64,000 bases of DNA from NCBI GenBank assembly GCA_023150805.1, contig JAKLKF010000022.1:1-64000 (forward strand). The letters run 5' to 3'. The notes below the pieces were generated by a model that worked only from the letters and a program-made list of their open reading frames with translations, was not told the DNA's origin and searched no databases. Origin of the DNA: Myxococcota bacterium. GTDB taxonomy: Bacteria > Myxococcota_A > UBA796 > UBA2385. A program made the position numbers and the translations under genes. Positions 7,414-15,687 of this stretch are shown piece by piece (the stretch's first letter is position 1; each line of letters begins with the position of its first letter).

Positions 7414-9411
7414 CTACAGGCCCGGGCGCTCGCCGTGGTAGACCAGCAGGCGCGTGCGGTAGCGCTCGAAGGCGTGGTCGTCAGCGATCGAGCGGTAGCT
7501 GCTGGTGTAGAGGATGTCGTCGGTGCCGTCGCCGTCGACGTCGGTGCCGAGGAGGGGGGGTGCGACCTCGGCGTTGTCGGTGGTGGGGTGGGCGATGAAG
7601 AAGCTGGCCAGATCGGGGGACAGCCACGTGCCGCTGTCCGGGAGCTCGACCATGGCGAAGAAGGTCTCGGAGGCGTGGGTGACGTAGCCGTCACCCTCGA
7701 CCTCCATCGCCAGCTCTTCGATGCCGTCCCCGTCTACATCGCCGCCGCAGGTCAGCGCTGCCGCCGTTTCGTCCTCCTCGTCCAGGAGCGTGATCTGTGC
7801 GTCGCCTGGCGCGTAGCTCCCCGCACCCTCCCACGCGTAGATGTGATGTCGGTTGACGTAGCTGGGATCACCGAGCCCCCCCGCGTGTCGCCAGAGGACC
7901 AGGAGCGCTCCCCCGCTGGGCGAGGTGCAGACCGCGGTGGCCTCGTCGGATCCGTCGGGATCGTCCTCCTCGAAGGTGGCGTCCGCCTCGTCGGTGAAGC
8001 GGTCGCTGTCGAAGGGGCCCAGGAAGACCGAGGGGCGGGAGGAGGCGTTGTCTGCCGTGGTGCTGATGGTGCGGAAGAGGTCCTTGAGTCCGTCGCCATC
8101 GATGTCGACGTCGTTGTTCCGACGCCACTGGTCCTGGAACTGCTCCGACTCCACCTCCCACATCGAAGGTGCGTCATCCGGCGCGGTGTCACCCCTGAGA
8201 TGCTCAGCGGAAAGAAAGACCATCGCCCGCGGACTCCCAAGTTCAGGGTCGACGACCTGTGCCCCGACGACGAACAGATCACCTCCTCCCCCTTGTAACA
8301 GCGTGATGGTTCCAGCCCCAATCATGCCATCGCTGAGCATGGCCGACGACTCCGTAGTCAGGTCCACCCGACCGGAAGCGGGGCCATAGGCCATGAACAC
8401 CCGGCCCGGCGGGTTCGAGTCACCGTAGTCCGCGTTCCCACCTCCAAGGACATAGTCGGAGAAGCCGTCCCCATCGAGATCGAGGTCAGCCAGGCCCGTG
8501 CCTCTCGCCGTCCAACGGTCCGGTCCTGTCGGCACGACCAGGGTGGCGACAGAGACCCCACCGAGGTCCGAGGATCCCCCGGCGGCGAGCGAAACCAGGT
8601 GGTATTCGTGAAGGTGCTCCTGGTCGGTCAGCAACCGCCCTGTCCGGGACAGCAGGACCTCCGGCGCACCATCACCGTCCAGGTCGTCACTGGCTGTCCC
8701 CAGGGTCCAGTCGGTGTAGTCATCCTCGGCCAGCACGTCCAGGTCGGCCCACTCGCTGCTGATGGTGCCGGTCAGGCCGCAATCCCCGGGGAGCCCGTCA
8801 CAGTCATCGTCGATGCCGTTGCCGCACAGCTCCTCGGCGTCGGGGTGGATGTCCGGGTGGGAGTCATCGCAGTCGGCGGGGTCGCCGTCCACCCCGACCC
8901 CGTCTCCGTCCGCGTCGAAGTCGTCCCCCCCGGCGCAGTCCTGGTCGACCCCGTCGTACCAGACCTCGGCCGCGCCGGGCCAGGCGTCGGAGTCCGCGTC
9001 GTCGCAGTCCGTGGCGTCGAGCACATAGCCATCGGGGCACGCGCAGTCGGTCAGCGAAGATGCCGTCGTGCCGAAGCCATCGCCGTCGGCGTCGCGGTAG
9101 CAGGCGAGCTGCGGCAGCTGCTCCGGCGGGTCGACCTGGAAGTCGCAGTCGTCGTCCAGGTTGTTGCAGACCTCTTCGGCGCCGGGGTGGACGCCCGCCG
9201 CGCCGTCGTCGCAGTCGCCCTGGGCGGCCGTGTGCCCCGCGGGGGCCTGGCAGGCCGAGGTGGCCGTGCCCGCGCCGTAACCGTCGCCGTCCTGGTCGAG
9301 GTACCAGTCGGTGGGCGCGCAGCCAGAGTCCGATCCGCCCCCGCCGTCCTTGTCGGTGGCGCAGGCCAGGACCAGGAGGGCGAGCAGCGGGGAGGTCACC
9401 ACGTGGGGCAC
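7414..9411 (-). CDS. MopE-like / FG-GAP lipoprotein
   Basis: About 660 residues with a lipoprotein signal (lipobox LVLAC, then TDKDGGGGSDSG). Residues about 30-210 hold Cys-rich MopE/metal-binding repeats: YLDQDGDGYG, GDCDDGAAGVHPGAEEVCNNLDDDCD, RDADGDGFG, TDCDDADSDAWPGAAE, DCDDSHPDIHPDAEELCGNGIDDDCDG. The remainder is an FG-GAP-like propeller (DLDGDGAPEVLLSR, DLDLDGDGFSDYVLG, NDVDIDGDGLKDLF, DVDGDGIEELAM, DVDGDGTDDILYTS). Likely surface exposed and calcium stabilised. The start is uncertain: GTG codons occur at 9411, 9402 and 9399; the last forms a GTGA overlap with the upstream gene's stop. Confidence 0.85.
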   Translation of the reverse strand: MPHVVTSPLLALLVLACATDKDGGGGSDSGCAPTDWYLDQDGDGYGAGTATSACQAPAGHTAAQGDCDDGAAGVHPGAEEVCNNLDDDCDFQVDPPEQLPQLACYRDADGDGFGTTASSLTDCACPDGYVLDATDCDDADSDAWPGAAEVWYDGVDQDCAGGDDFDADGDGVGVDGDPADCDDSHPDIHPDAEELCGNGIDDDCDGLPGDCGLTGTISSEWADLDVLAEDDYTDWTLGTASDDLDGDGAPEVLLSRTGRLLTDQEHLHEYHLVSLAAGGSSDLGGVSVATLVVPTGPDRWTARGTGLADLDLDGDGFSDYVLGGGNADYGDSNPPGRVFMAYGPASGRVDLTTESSAMLSDGMIGAGTITLLQGGGGDLFVVGAQVVDPELGSPRAMVFLSAEHLRGDTAPDDAPSMWEVESEQFQDQWRRNNDVDIDGDGLKDLFRTISTTADNASSRPSVFLGPFDSDRFTDEADATFEEDDPDGSDEATAVCTSPSGGALLVLWRHAGGLGDPSYVNRHHIYAWEGAGSYAPGDAQITLLDEEDETAAALTCGGDVDGDGIEELAMEVEGDGYVTHASETFFAMVELPDSGTWLSPDLASFFIAHPTTDNAEVAPPLLGTDVDGDGTDDILYTSSYRSIADDHAFERYRTRLLVYHGERPGL

Positions 9412-10099
9412 TCCAGCGGGCAGGCTGTCAGGTATCCGTAGCAGTCGGAGCGGTTCTCATTGCCGCAGTCATCGACGCCCGGTCCGCCATCATGTACGTC
9501 CGAGGACTGCCCACCGCCGTACAGGGTGTCATCGTTCAACCCGCCGACCATGTTGTCTGCGCCGTCCTCGCCGCAGGCGATGTCGTCGCCGCTGCCGGCG
9601 AAGACGCCGTCGTCCCCCGGCCCGGCGCAGACCTGGTCGGCGTGGGAGCCGGCGTCGATGTAGTCGTCGCCCTCCAGGCTGACGACCTTGTCGGCGCCGT
9701 TTCCGGCGTTCAGGCTGTCGAGGTAGTCCTCGCTGGCCCGGGGAGAGCCGATCAGCTCGTCATCGCCGGGCCCCGCCGTGATGCGTCCGATGAACTGCGC
9801 GGTCAGGTCGTAGCCCCCCCACTCCTGCAGGTAGACCTCGGTGCCAGGGTTCGGTCCCTGCTGGCAGACGAAGGAGAGCACATCGTCGCTCTCGCCGCCG
9901 ATCAGGTGCACCTCGGTCAGGGCAGGTTGCAGACCACGACGGTCTTTCCACCCACCACGACGGGTTGGCAGACGTCGTCGCAGTCATGGGAGAAGTTCGG
10001 GTCGCAGGAGTCCTTGGTGCAGAGGGCCAGGGCCGGGGTGGGGGAGAGCATGGCGGCCAGGACAGCCAGGGCAAGAAGGGGAGGGCGGCGTAGGGGCAT
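9396..10099 (-). CDS. RTX-like calcium-repeat secreted protein, frameshifted
   Basis: The ATG at 10099 opens a signal peptide (MPLRRPPLLALAVLAAML, cleavage after ALA) and a Cys-rich segment (LCTKDSCDPNFSHDCDDVCQP), but the frame stops at a TGA at 9917-9919. The next frame reads on from CTG ACC GAG GTG as LTEVHLIGGESDDVLSF and continues to 9396 with glycine/aspartate nonapeptide-like calcium repeats (AGPGDDELIG, GNGADKV, LEGDDYID, AGPGDDGVFAGSGDD, VGGLNDDTLYGGG). The second part has no signal of its own, and adding one C in the CCC run near 9920 restores a single frame of about 234 residues. I treat it as one gene with a -1 frameshift, real or a sequence error. A GA microsatellite lies upstream. 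Confidence 0.65.
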
Positions 10100-10145
10100 T
10101 CGTGGCTCCGGTTCGGGAGGGTGGTCCAGGACCGTCCGTGAAGTA

Positions 10146-10168
10146 TCTCTCTCTCTCTCTCTCTCTCT
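10146..10168. repeat. Dinucleotide microsatellite (TC)11 / (GA)11
   Basis: An uninterrupted TC run of 23 bases; on the minus strand it reads (GA)n, 47-69 bases upstream of the RTX-like gene's ATG, in its expected promoter/leader. Long dinucleotide tracts are rare in such GC-rich DNA and can mediate slipped-strand phase variation. Confidence 0.9.
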
Positions 10169-10438
10169 GCAAGAGGCGAACCGTATTCGTCGACGAGGAT
10201 GGCGTGCTGGGGGGCATTCTGGAGATGGCGGCGGGTCCTGCCTTCCTCATCACGATCCGACAGGGTGCGGTGCGCGGCGCGCCTCGGTGCCCTGTGCATC
10301 CTCCGTCCTCCACGAGACCGGGTCCGCCGGGGCCACCGCGCGGCCCCCGGAGGAGCGGCTGGGCACCCGGGATCGCGTGGGCTACCCTGCCGGAGTGCGT
10401 GCGGCGTTCGTCACGGTGCCCGTGTCCCGGGTGCCGTC
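10169..10438. other. Intergenic region upstream of the sulfatase gene
   Basis: About 270 bases with no convincing gene between the microsatellite and the sulfatase start. TACCCT at 10383-10388 is a possible -10 element for the sulfatase gene (same GCTA-N2-CT type as elsewhere). Nothing else stands out. Confidence 0.4.
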
Positions 10439-11797
10439 GTGAGCCTCCTGGCCCTGCTCCTGGCGTGCAGCGGACCGGACCGGCCTGCCGGGCCGAACGT
10501 GCTGCTCCTGACCGTGGACACCCTGCGCGCCGACCACCTGGGGGCCTACGGCTACGACCGGCCGACCAGCCCCCACATCGACGAGCTGGCGGCGTCGGGC
10601 GTCCTCTTCGAACGGGCCGTCTCTCCCCGCGGCGCCACCTGGCCGGCGCTCACCACGCTCCACACGTCCTGGCCGCCCGTGCGGCACGGGGTCCGGGCGA
10701 ACGGTGCGCCCGCCGACCCTGCCGCGGTGCACCTGGCCGAGGTGCTCGGGGAGCGCTGGAGGCGGGCCGCGCTGCTCACCAACGCCTACGGCGCCTCCTG
10801 GGAGGGCATGGGCGAGGAGCAGCGCTTCGACACCGGGGAGGAGCGCGACGCCGCGGCCGCCGACGCGGCCGAGCGGTGGCTCGGAGAGGTGACCGGTCCC
10901 TTCTTCCTGTGGGTGCACCTCGTCTCCCCGCATGATCCCTTCGTCGTGCACCCGGGGGGCTACGATCCCGTCGACCCCGGCTACACCGGGCCGGTGGACG
11001 ACGGCCAGGGGCCCCTCGTCCGGGGGATGTACGGCGCGCCCGCCTTCACCGAGGCCGACCGGGCCGCCGTGGTGGCGCGCTACGACGCCGAGGTGGCCTT
11101 CGCCGACGCTGCGGTCGGCCGCATCCTCGCCGCGCTGGAGACCTCGGGGCACGCCGCGGACACCCTGGTCGTGCTCGCGGCCGACCACGGCGAGGAGCTG
11201 TTCGACCATCCTCCGTACCTCTTCCACTTCCACTCGCCCTACGACGGCGTGCTGCGCGTGCCGCTGGTCTTCGCCCAGCCGGGGACGCTGCCGGCCGGCA
11301 GGCGCGTCCGCACCACGGTCGCGCTGGCCGACGTGGCGCCCACCATTGCCGAGCTGCTCGGCATCCCGCCGTCGCAGGCCTGGCTGGGCCGGAGCCTCGT
11401 CGGGGCGCTGCGCGGGCGCACCCTCCCCGACCGGCCGGTCTACGCCGAGATCGGCCGCCAGGTGTTGATCGTCTACGAAGGCTCGCTCGTGTGGTTGGAG
11501 AACCCGGCCTCCTTCGCGCCGCCGCTCGCGCCGCCCCTCCAGCTCGACCAGGCCGGCGTGCCCACCGAGCTGCGTGAGCTGCGCTTTCCGATCCCGCAGA
11601 ACGGGCTCTGGGACCTCGACGCCGACCCGACGCAGCAGGTCGACCTGGCCCGGGCACGGCCCGCCGACGCGGCGCGCCTTCAAGCCTACGCTGCCGCGTG
11701 GAGGCGGCAGCTGGGCTGGCCAGGGCCCGAGGCGGGTGCGGAGCCATCGTTGCTGACCCGCGAGGCGCTGGAGGCGATGGGGTACCTGGCCCCGTGA
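10439..11797 (+). CDS. Sulfatase-family (alkaline phosphatase superfamily) lipoprotein
   Basis: 452 residues from the GTG at 10439, chosen because it places a short lipoprotein signal (SLLALLLAC) at the N-terminus. It has the sulfatase/phosphodiesterase core: NVLLLTVDTLRADHLGAYGYDRPTSPHIDELA with metal-binding Asp27, and LVVLAADHGEELFDHPPYLFHFHS with the second metal Asp-His. The nucleophile region reads GATWPALTTLHT, so a Thr (about residue 67) occupies the position where true sulfatases have Cys/Ser for formylglycine. That makes a phosphotransferase or phosphodiesterase as likely as a sulfatase. The stop overlaps the LamG gene start (GTGA). Confidence 0.8.
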   Translation: MSLLALLLACSGPDRPAGPNVLLLTVDTLRADHLGAYGYDRPTSPHIDELAASGVLFERAVSPRGATWPALTTLHTSWPPVRHGVRANGAPADPAAVHLAEVLGERWRRAALLTNAYGASWEGMGEEQRFDTGEERDAAAADAAERWLGEVTGPFFLWVHLVSPHDPFVVHPGGYDPVDPGYTGPVDDGQGPLVRGMYGAPAFTEADRAAVVARYDAEVAFADAAVGRILAALETSGHAADTLVVLAADHGEELFDHPPYLFHFHSPYDGVLRVPLVFAQPGTLPAGRRVRTTVALADVAPTIAELLGIPPSQAWLGRSLVGALRGRTLPDRPVYAEIGRQVLIVYEGSLVWLENPASFAPPLAPPLQLDQAGVPTELRELRFPIPQNGLWDLDADPTQQVDLARARPADAARLQAYAAAWRRQLGWPGPEAGAEPSLLTREALEAMGYLAP

Positions 11798-12462
11798 TCG
11801 CCCTCCTCCTCCTCGCGTGCGCGGGCCCCTCGCCCGGCTTCTCCTTCGACGGCGTCGACGACCACGTACGTGTACCCTCCGCGGCAGGCTTCGATGGGCC
11901 CGCCTTGAGCGTCCAGGTGTGGGTGACCCCGGGCGCCGCCCTCGCCGACCGCGGCAACCTGCTGGCGCGTCGGTCCGAGCGCGGCGACTGCTTCCTCTTC
12001 CGCCTGCGCGGCGACGCCGGTGGCGTGCTCGAGCTCGGCCTGGGAGGTGGCGGGGCGGAGTGGGGGCTGCGTGGGCGTACGCCGATCGAGCCGGGCCGGC
12101 CGCGGGTGGTCGCGTTCACCCACGAGCGGGCGAGCGGGCAGGTGCGCCTCTACGTGGACGGTGTCCCGGACGCCGAAGGGACCGCCACGGTCCCGGCCAC
12201 CCTGGGCGCCGACCTTCCGCTCTGGATCGGAGGTGACCCGCGGCACGGGCCCCGGGCTCGCCCCTTCCGCGGGGTGGTGCACGCGGTCGGGGCCTGGGCG
12301 CGGGTGCTCGACGGTGCGGAGCTCGCCGCCGACGCGGCCGCGGGGGCGCCCCTGTCCGCGGGGGCCGTGCTTGCCTGGACCGGTGAGGCGCTCCCCGCGG
12401 AGTGGATCCCGGGCGCGCGCGTGGAGGCGGACAGCGCCGATCCGGCGTGGGTGCCGAGGTGA
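11794..12462 (+). CDS. LamG/concanavalin-like lectin lipoprotein
   Basis: 222 residues beginning with a minimal lipoprotein signal (VIALLLLACAG). Residues about 15-190 match the LamG/laminin-G-like fold: FSFDGVDDHVRVPSA near the start, LSVQVWVTP, then VVAFTHERASGQVRLYVDGVPDAEG and LWIGGDPR...FRGVVHAVGAWARVLDGAEL. Such jelly-roll domains bind carbohydrates or proteins. It is translationally coupled (GTGA) to the sulfatase-like gene, so both probably act on the same extracellular polymer at the cell surface. The substrate is unknown. Confidence 0.75.
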   Translation: MIALLLLACAGPSPGFSFDGVDDHVRVPSAAGFDGPALSVQVWVTPGAALADRGNLLARRSERGDCFLFRLRGDAGGVLELGLGGGGAEWGLRGRTPIEPGRPRVVAFTHERASGQVRLYVDGVPDAEGTATVPATLGADLPLWIGGDPRHGPRARPFRGVVHAVGAWARVLDGAELAADAAAGAPLSAGAVLAWTGEALPAEWIPGARVEADSADPAWVPR

Positions 12463-12515
12463 GCCCTGCCGTCGCGGTCGCGCGCCGCCCCTCGGCTACC
12501 GCAGCACGATGATCA

Positions 12516-13823
12516 TCACAGCTCCTCCGCCCGGCTGGCCAGCACGTCCCGGTAGCGGGGCATGGCCAGCTCCTCGGGCAGCAGCCCGGTCTGTTCACAG
12601 GCCGCCTGCAGGGGCAGCCAGCCGCCGACGACGGCGCGGCGGGTGAAGGCGTGCAGGGCCTGGGCGGTGGCCGCGTCGTCCTGGATCGCACCCTCGACGG
12701 CCCCCTGGCTGGCCCGGACCATTGTGGACAGCCGGGCCAGGGTGGTGGGCAGGGCGTCCAGGTAGAAGGCGGCGTTGGCGGCGAAGCGGATCGGGAGCTG
12801 GCCGGGGTGCAGGTCCCAGCCCTGGTAGAAGCCGCTGTGCAGGCTGTGGCGCACGTGCATCCAGGACAGGCGCCAGGCGGCGTGCACGTCGGCGGGATCG
12901 GGGCCGGTAGGCAGCACGTGGGTCGAGCCGTCGCACAGGGCGACGCCGGTGCCGGACAGGGCGGCGGCCATGGTGCGGCGGGCGTGCTCGCACACGGGGT
13001 GGCCCATTCCCTGGTGGGCGGCGGCGACGCCGGCCGAGGCGGTGAGATCGTAGGTGCCGATGCAGGCCGTGGACAGTCGGCCGCGGGCGGCGCGCACGAA
13101 GGAGGGCAGGGGGCAGCGGCCGCTCGGATCGACGAGGGCCTCGGTCGTCTCGACCATCAGCTCGAAGCGCAGGCGCCCCTCGGGCAGGCCGAGCTGCTCC
13201 TCGAGGTGGTCGAGCACGGCGACGAAGACGGCGATCTGTTCGGGGACGGTCACCTTGGGCAGGGTGATGAGCAGGTGGTCGGGCAGGCCCCCGCCCTCGC
13301 CCCCGCCCTCGCACAGGCGGCTGAGGAACAGGTCCAGCGTGCGCAGGCCGCGGGCCTTGCCGGCCTCGGTCATGGGCTTGATGCGCAGGCCGACGGCGGG
13401 GGGCAGGGCGCCGGCCTGTCGGGCGGCGGCGACGTGGTCGGCGGCGGCGAGGGCGTGGGCGTCCTCCTCGGCGTCGGGGCGCCAGCCGTAGCCGTCCTCG
13501 AAGTCGATGCGCAGGTCCTCGACCGGCTCGCGCGTGAGCTTGGCCAGGGTGGCGTCGTACACCGGGCCGCGCAGGGGCGCGGGGATCTCCAGCAGCTCGC
13601 CCAGGGCGGTGGCGTCGGGCGCGTAGCGGGCCAGCCACTGGCGGGCGGTGGCGCCCCAGGCGGTGGCCGTGTCGGCGGTGAAGTGCTGGGCGCCGACGTA
13701 GCAGGTGTGGGCGGGCTGCCGGCCGGCCGGGTCGCCCCCGTAGAAGCGGTCGTGCACGGCGTTGGGGGCCGACAGGGCCGACAGGGCGCGGGACAGGAAG
13801 GAACGGTCGATGGCGGTGCGCAT
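12516..13823 (-). CDS. DUF6986 / aldolase-citrate lyase-like protein
   Basis: 435 residues resembling the HpcH/HpaI-aldolase or citrate lyase-like TIM barrel fold: DLRIDFEDGYG (about 105-115) for metal binding, GLRIKPMTEAGKARGLRTLDLFL, and RFELMVETTEAL. The family (DUF6986, sometimes labelled phosphoenolpyruvate kinase) recurs beside allantoin/urate genes in actinobacteria and others, as far as I recall. Here it is the last gene of the urate operon: its ATG overlaps the HIU hydrolase stop (TGATG). I infer a role in using the glyoxylate or C2 product of allantoate breakdown; no reaction is established. Confidence 0.7.
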   Translation of the reverse strand: MRTAIDRSFLSRALSALSAPNAVHDRFYGGDPAGRQPAHTCYVGAQHFTADTATAWGATARQWLARYAPDATALGELLEIPAPLRGPVYDATLAKLTREPVEDLRIDFEDGYGWRPDAEEDAHALAAADHVAAARQAGALPPAVGLRIKPMTEAGKARGLRTLDLFLSRLCEGGGEGGGLPDHLLITLPKVTVPEQIAVFVAVLDHLEEQLGLPEGRLRFELMVETTEALVDPSGRCPLPSFVRAARGRLSTACIGTYDLTASAGVAAAHQGMGHPVCEHARRTMAAALSGTGVALCDGSTHVLPTGPDPADVHAAWRLSWMHVRHSLHSGFYQGWDLHPGQLPIRFAANAAFYLDALPTTLARLSTMVRASQGAVEGAIQDDAATAQALHAFTRRAVVGGWLPLQAACEQTGLLPEELAMPRYRDVLASRAEEL

Positions 13824-14161
13824 CAGCTCCCCCGGTAGGTGGAGTAGCCGTAGGGGCCCAGCAGCAGGGGCACGTGGTAGTGCTCGCCGGGCCGGGCGAC
13901 GTGGAAGACGATGGGGACGAAGGGGTAGAAGCCGGTGGTGCCGGTGGCGGCGAAGTAGGCGGCGGTGTGGAAGGTCAGGCGGAAGGTGCCGCTTGGGGGC
14001 GCGCCGGGGGGCAGCAGGGCCGGCACCCGGCCGTCGGCGTTGGTGCGGGCGTGGTGCAGGACCGTCCAGGTGTCACCGTCCAGGTGCTCCAGCGTGACGG
14101 CCACCTCGGGCGCGGGGCCGCCGCGGGCCAGGTCGAGGACGTGGGTGGACAGTGTTGTCAT
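13823..14161 (-). CDS. uraH: 5-hydroxyisourate hydrolase
   Basis: 112 residues, the normal size for a transthyretin-like HIU hydrolase. Signature motifs are present: LSTHVLDLARGGPA at the N-terminus (catalytic His6) and the C-terminal YHVPLLLGPYGYSTYRGS. It hydrolyses 5-hydroxyisourate, the product of urate oxidation, to OHCU. Genes overlap on both sides (a 4-base overlap with the allantoicase-UraD stop; TGATG with the DUF6986 start), so it sits in the middle of one operon. Confidence 0.95.
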   Translation of the reverse strand: MTTLSTHVLDLARGGPAPEVAVTLEHLDGDTWTVLHHARTNADGRVPALLPPGAPPSGTFRLTFHTAAYFAATGTTGFYPFVPIVFHVARPGEHYHVPLLLGPYGYSTYRGS

Positions 14162-15687
14162 GTGACCTCCAGCTTGTCCAGGCGCAGGGCGGTGATGCGG
14201 GCCTGCTCTCCGGCGGCGATGCGCAGCTCGGCGGGGGGATCGTTGTGCAGCCGCTCCTGCAGGCGGGAGAGCATCTGCGCCGCGGTCAGGCCGGTGGCGC
14301 AGACGATGAAGATGTGGCCGAAGCGCGCTTCGTATTCCTGGTTGCCCCGGGCCAGGTCGGACAGGGTCTGTTCATCGGCCGCCACGACCCCGGCCTGCTC
14401 GCCCTGGGACCAGGCGGCGGTGGCGGCGAAGCGGGCGCGCAGGGCGGCCACGTCGGCGCCGATGCGCGGGTGGTGGGTGAAGGCAAGGCGCCAGTCCTCC
14501 TCGTGCAGGCCCCACCAGGCCTGGGCGGCGGCGCCGTGCAGGTGGGTGCGGCTGCCGAAGGGGCGCCGGGCGAGCATGGCCTGGACCCAGCGGGGGGACC
14601 CGCAGCAGCGGGACAGGGCGGCGGCGGCGTCCGCGGGCGAGGCGGCGTTCAGCCAGGCCAGGACCGGGTCGCCGTCGGCCGGGGTGCGGTCGGCCACCCG
14701 GCCCCACACCCGCAGGCGGGCCATGCCCCCGTCGGGCAGGATGCGCAGCCGCACGTGGGTCCAGGGGCCACCGTGGACGATCGGCAGCTCGTGCAGGGCG
14801 TCGGCCGTCATGCGGGCGGGGGCGACCAGCTCGGTCCAGTCGGGGTGATCGACCAGGGCCGGGGCCGGCGCGTCGGGCCAGTACAGCCCGTCCAGGGCGG
14901 CGCGGGCGGGGAAGTTGCCCTTGAACCAGCCGGTGTCGAAGGTCACGCGGGAGAGCTGGCCGGGCGCGGCCAGGGCCACGATGATCCAGTCCATGCCCGG
15001 CGGCCGGCTGCGGCGGGTCTCCCAGCCCCCGCCCATGTACGACGAGCGCCCGGGCAGGACCAGGTTGCGCATGGGCGAGAAGAACATGTCGGAGCAGGCC
15101 AGGGCCCGGCCGCCGTTCGTCAGCAGGGCCAGGTCCAGCTCGGTCGGATCGCCCGGTGCCGGCAGGGTGGGCTGGGGCTCGCCGTAGACCCGCAGGCGGG
15201 CGATGCCGCCGTCGGGGTGCATGCGCAGCCGGACGTGGGTGAAGCGGCCGTCGGCGGCGACGGCGAACAGGTTGTGGCTGCCGCGGCGCAGGGGCACGGC
15301 CCGCAGCAGGGGCTGCCACTCGACGCCGGGGGCCAGGGCGGCCTGATCACTGTCGACGGACCCGTCCAGGCAGGCCGCCTCCAGGGTCGCGAAGGGCGGG
15401 TGGTTGCCCAGGAAGAAGCTGGTGTCGAGGTCGACGCCGCGGATCCGGCCGGGCACGCCCAGGGCCAGGATCGCGACGTCGTCGCCCGGGATGCGCTCGC
15501 GGCGCGACTCCCAGCCGTCCATCAGCTTGCCGCGATCGGTGTAGGCGTGGGGGTCGAAGGCGGCGGGGGCGGGCTTCACCAGGTTGTGCACGCTGGCGAA
15601 GAAGTCGTCGGTGCACCACAGCGCCCGGCCGCCGACGTCGGCGGACAGCAGGTCGACCAGGTCGGCGAAGGCCTCGATCTCACTCAT
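14158..15687 (-). CDS. Allantoicase - OHCU decarboxylase fusion
   Basis: A 509-residue two-enzyme fusion. Residues 1-335 are allantoicase (EC 3.5.3.4), built of two jelly-roll repeats: ALWCTDDFFASVHNLVKP...DGWESRRER...DTSFFLGNHP and ALACSDMFFSPMRNLVLPG...GGWETRRSR...DTGWFKGNFP. Residues about 345-509 are 2-oxo-4-hydroxy-4-carboxy-5-ureidoimidazoline decarboxylase (UraD): HHPRIG (catalytic His), WSQGEQAGV, and NQEYEARFGHIFIVCATGLTA. UraD makes S-allantoin; allantoicase acts two steps later on allantoate, after allantoinase from the adjacent gene. The stop of the upstream allantoinase gene overlaps this start by 8 bases. No frameshift or linker oddity is seen. Confidence 0.92.
   Translation of the reverse strand: MSEIEAFADLVDLLSADVGGRALWCTDDFFASVHNLVKPAPAAFDPHAYTDRGKLMDGWESRRERIPGDDVAILALGVPGRIRGVDLDTSFFLGNHPPFATLEAACLDGSVDSDQAALAPGVEWQPLLRAVPLRRGSHNLFAVAADGRFTHVRLRMHPDGGIARLRVYGEPQPTLPAPGDPTELDLALLTNGGRALACSDMFFSPMRNLVLPGRSSYMGGGWETRRSRPPGMDWIIVALAAPGQLSRVTFDTGWFKGNFPARAALDGLYWPDAPAPALVDHPDWTELVAPARMTADALHELPIVHGGPWTHVRLRILPDGGMARLRVWGRVADRTPADGDPVLAWLNAASPADAAAALSRCCGSPRWVQAMLARRPFGSRTHLHGAAAQAWWGLHEEDWRLAFTHHPRIGADVAALRARFAATAAWSQGEQAGVVAADEQTLSDLARGNQEYEARFGHIFIVCATGLTAAQMLSRLQERLHNDPPAELRIAAGEQARITALRLDKLEVT

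Noticed and set aside
9917-9919. TGA of the RTX leader frame as a second selenocysteine codon
   Set aside because: Reading through in the same frame meets another stop almost at once, and the sequence continuity lies in a different frame, so a frameshift explains it better.
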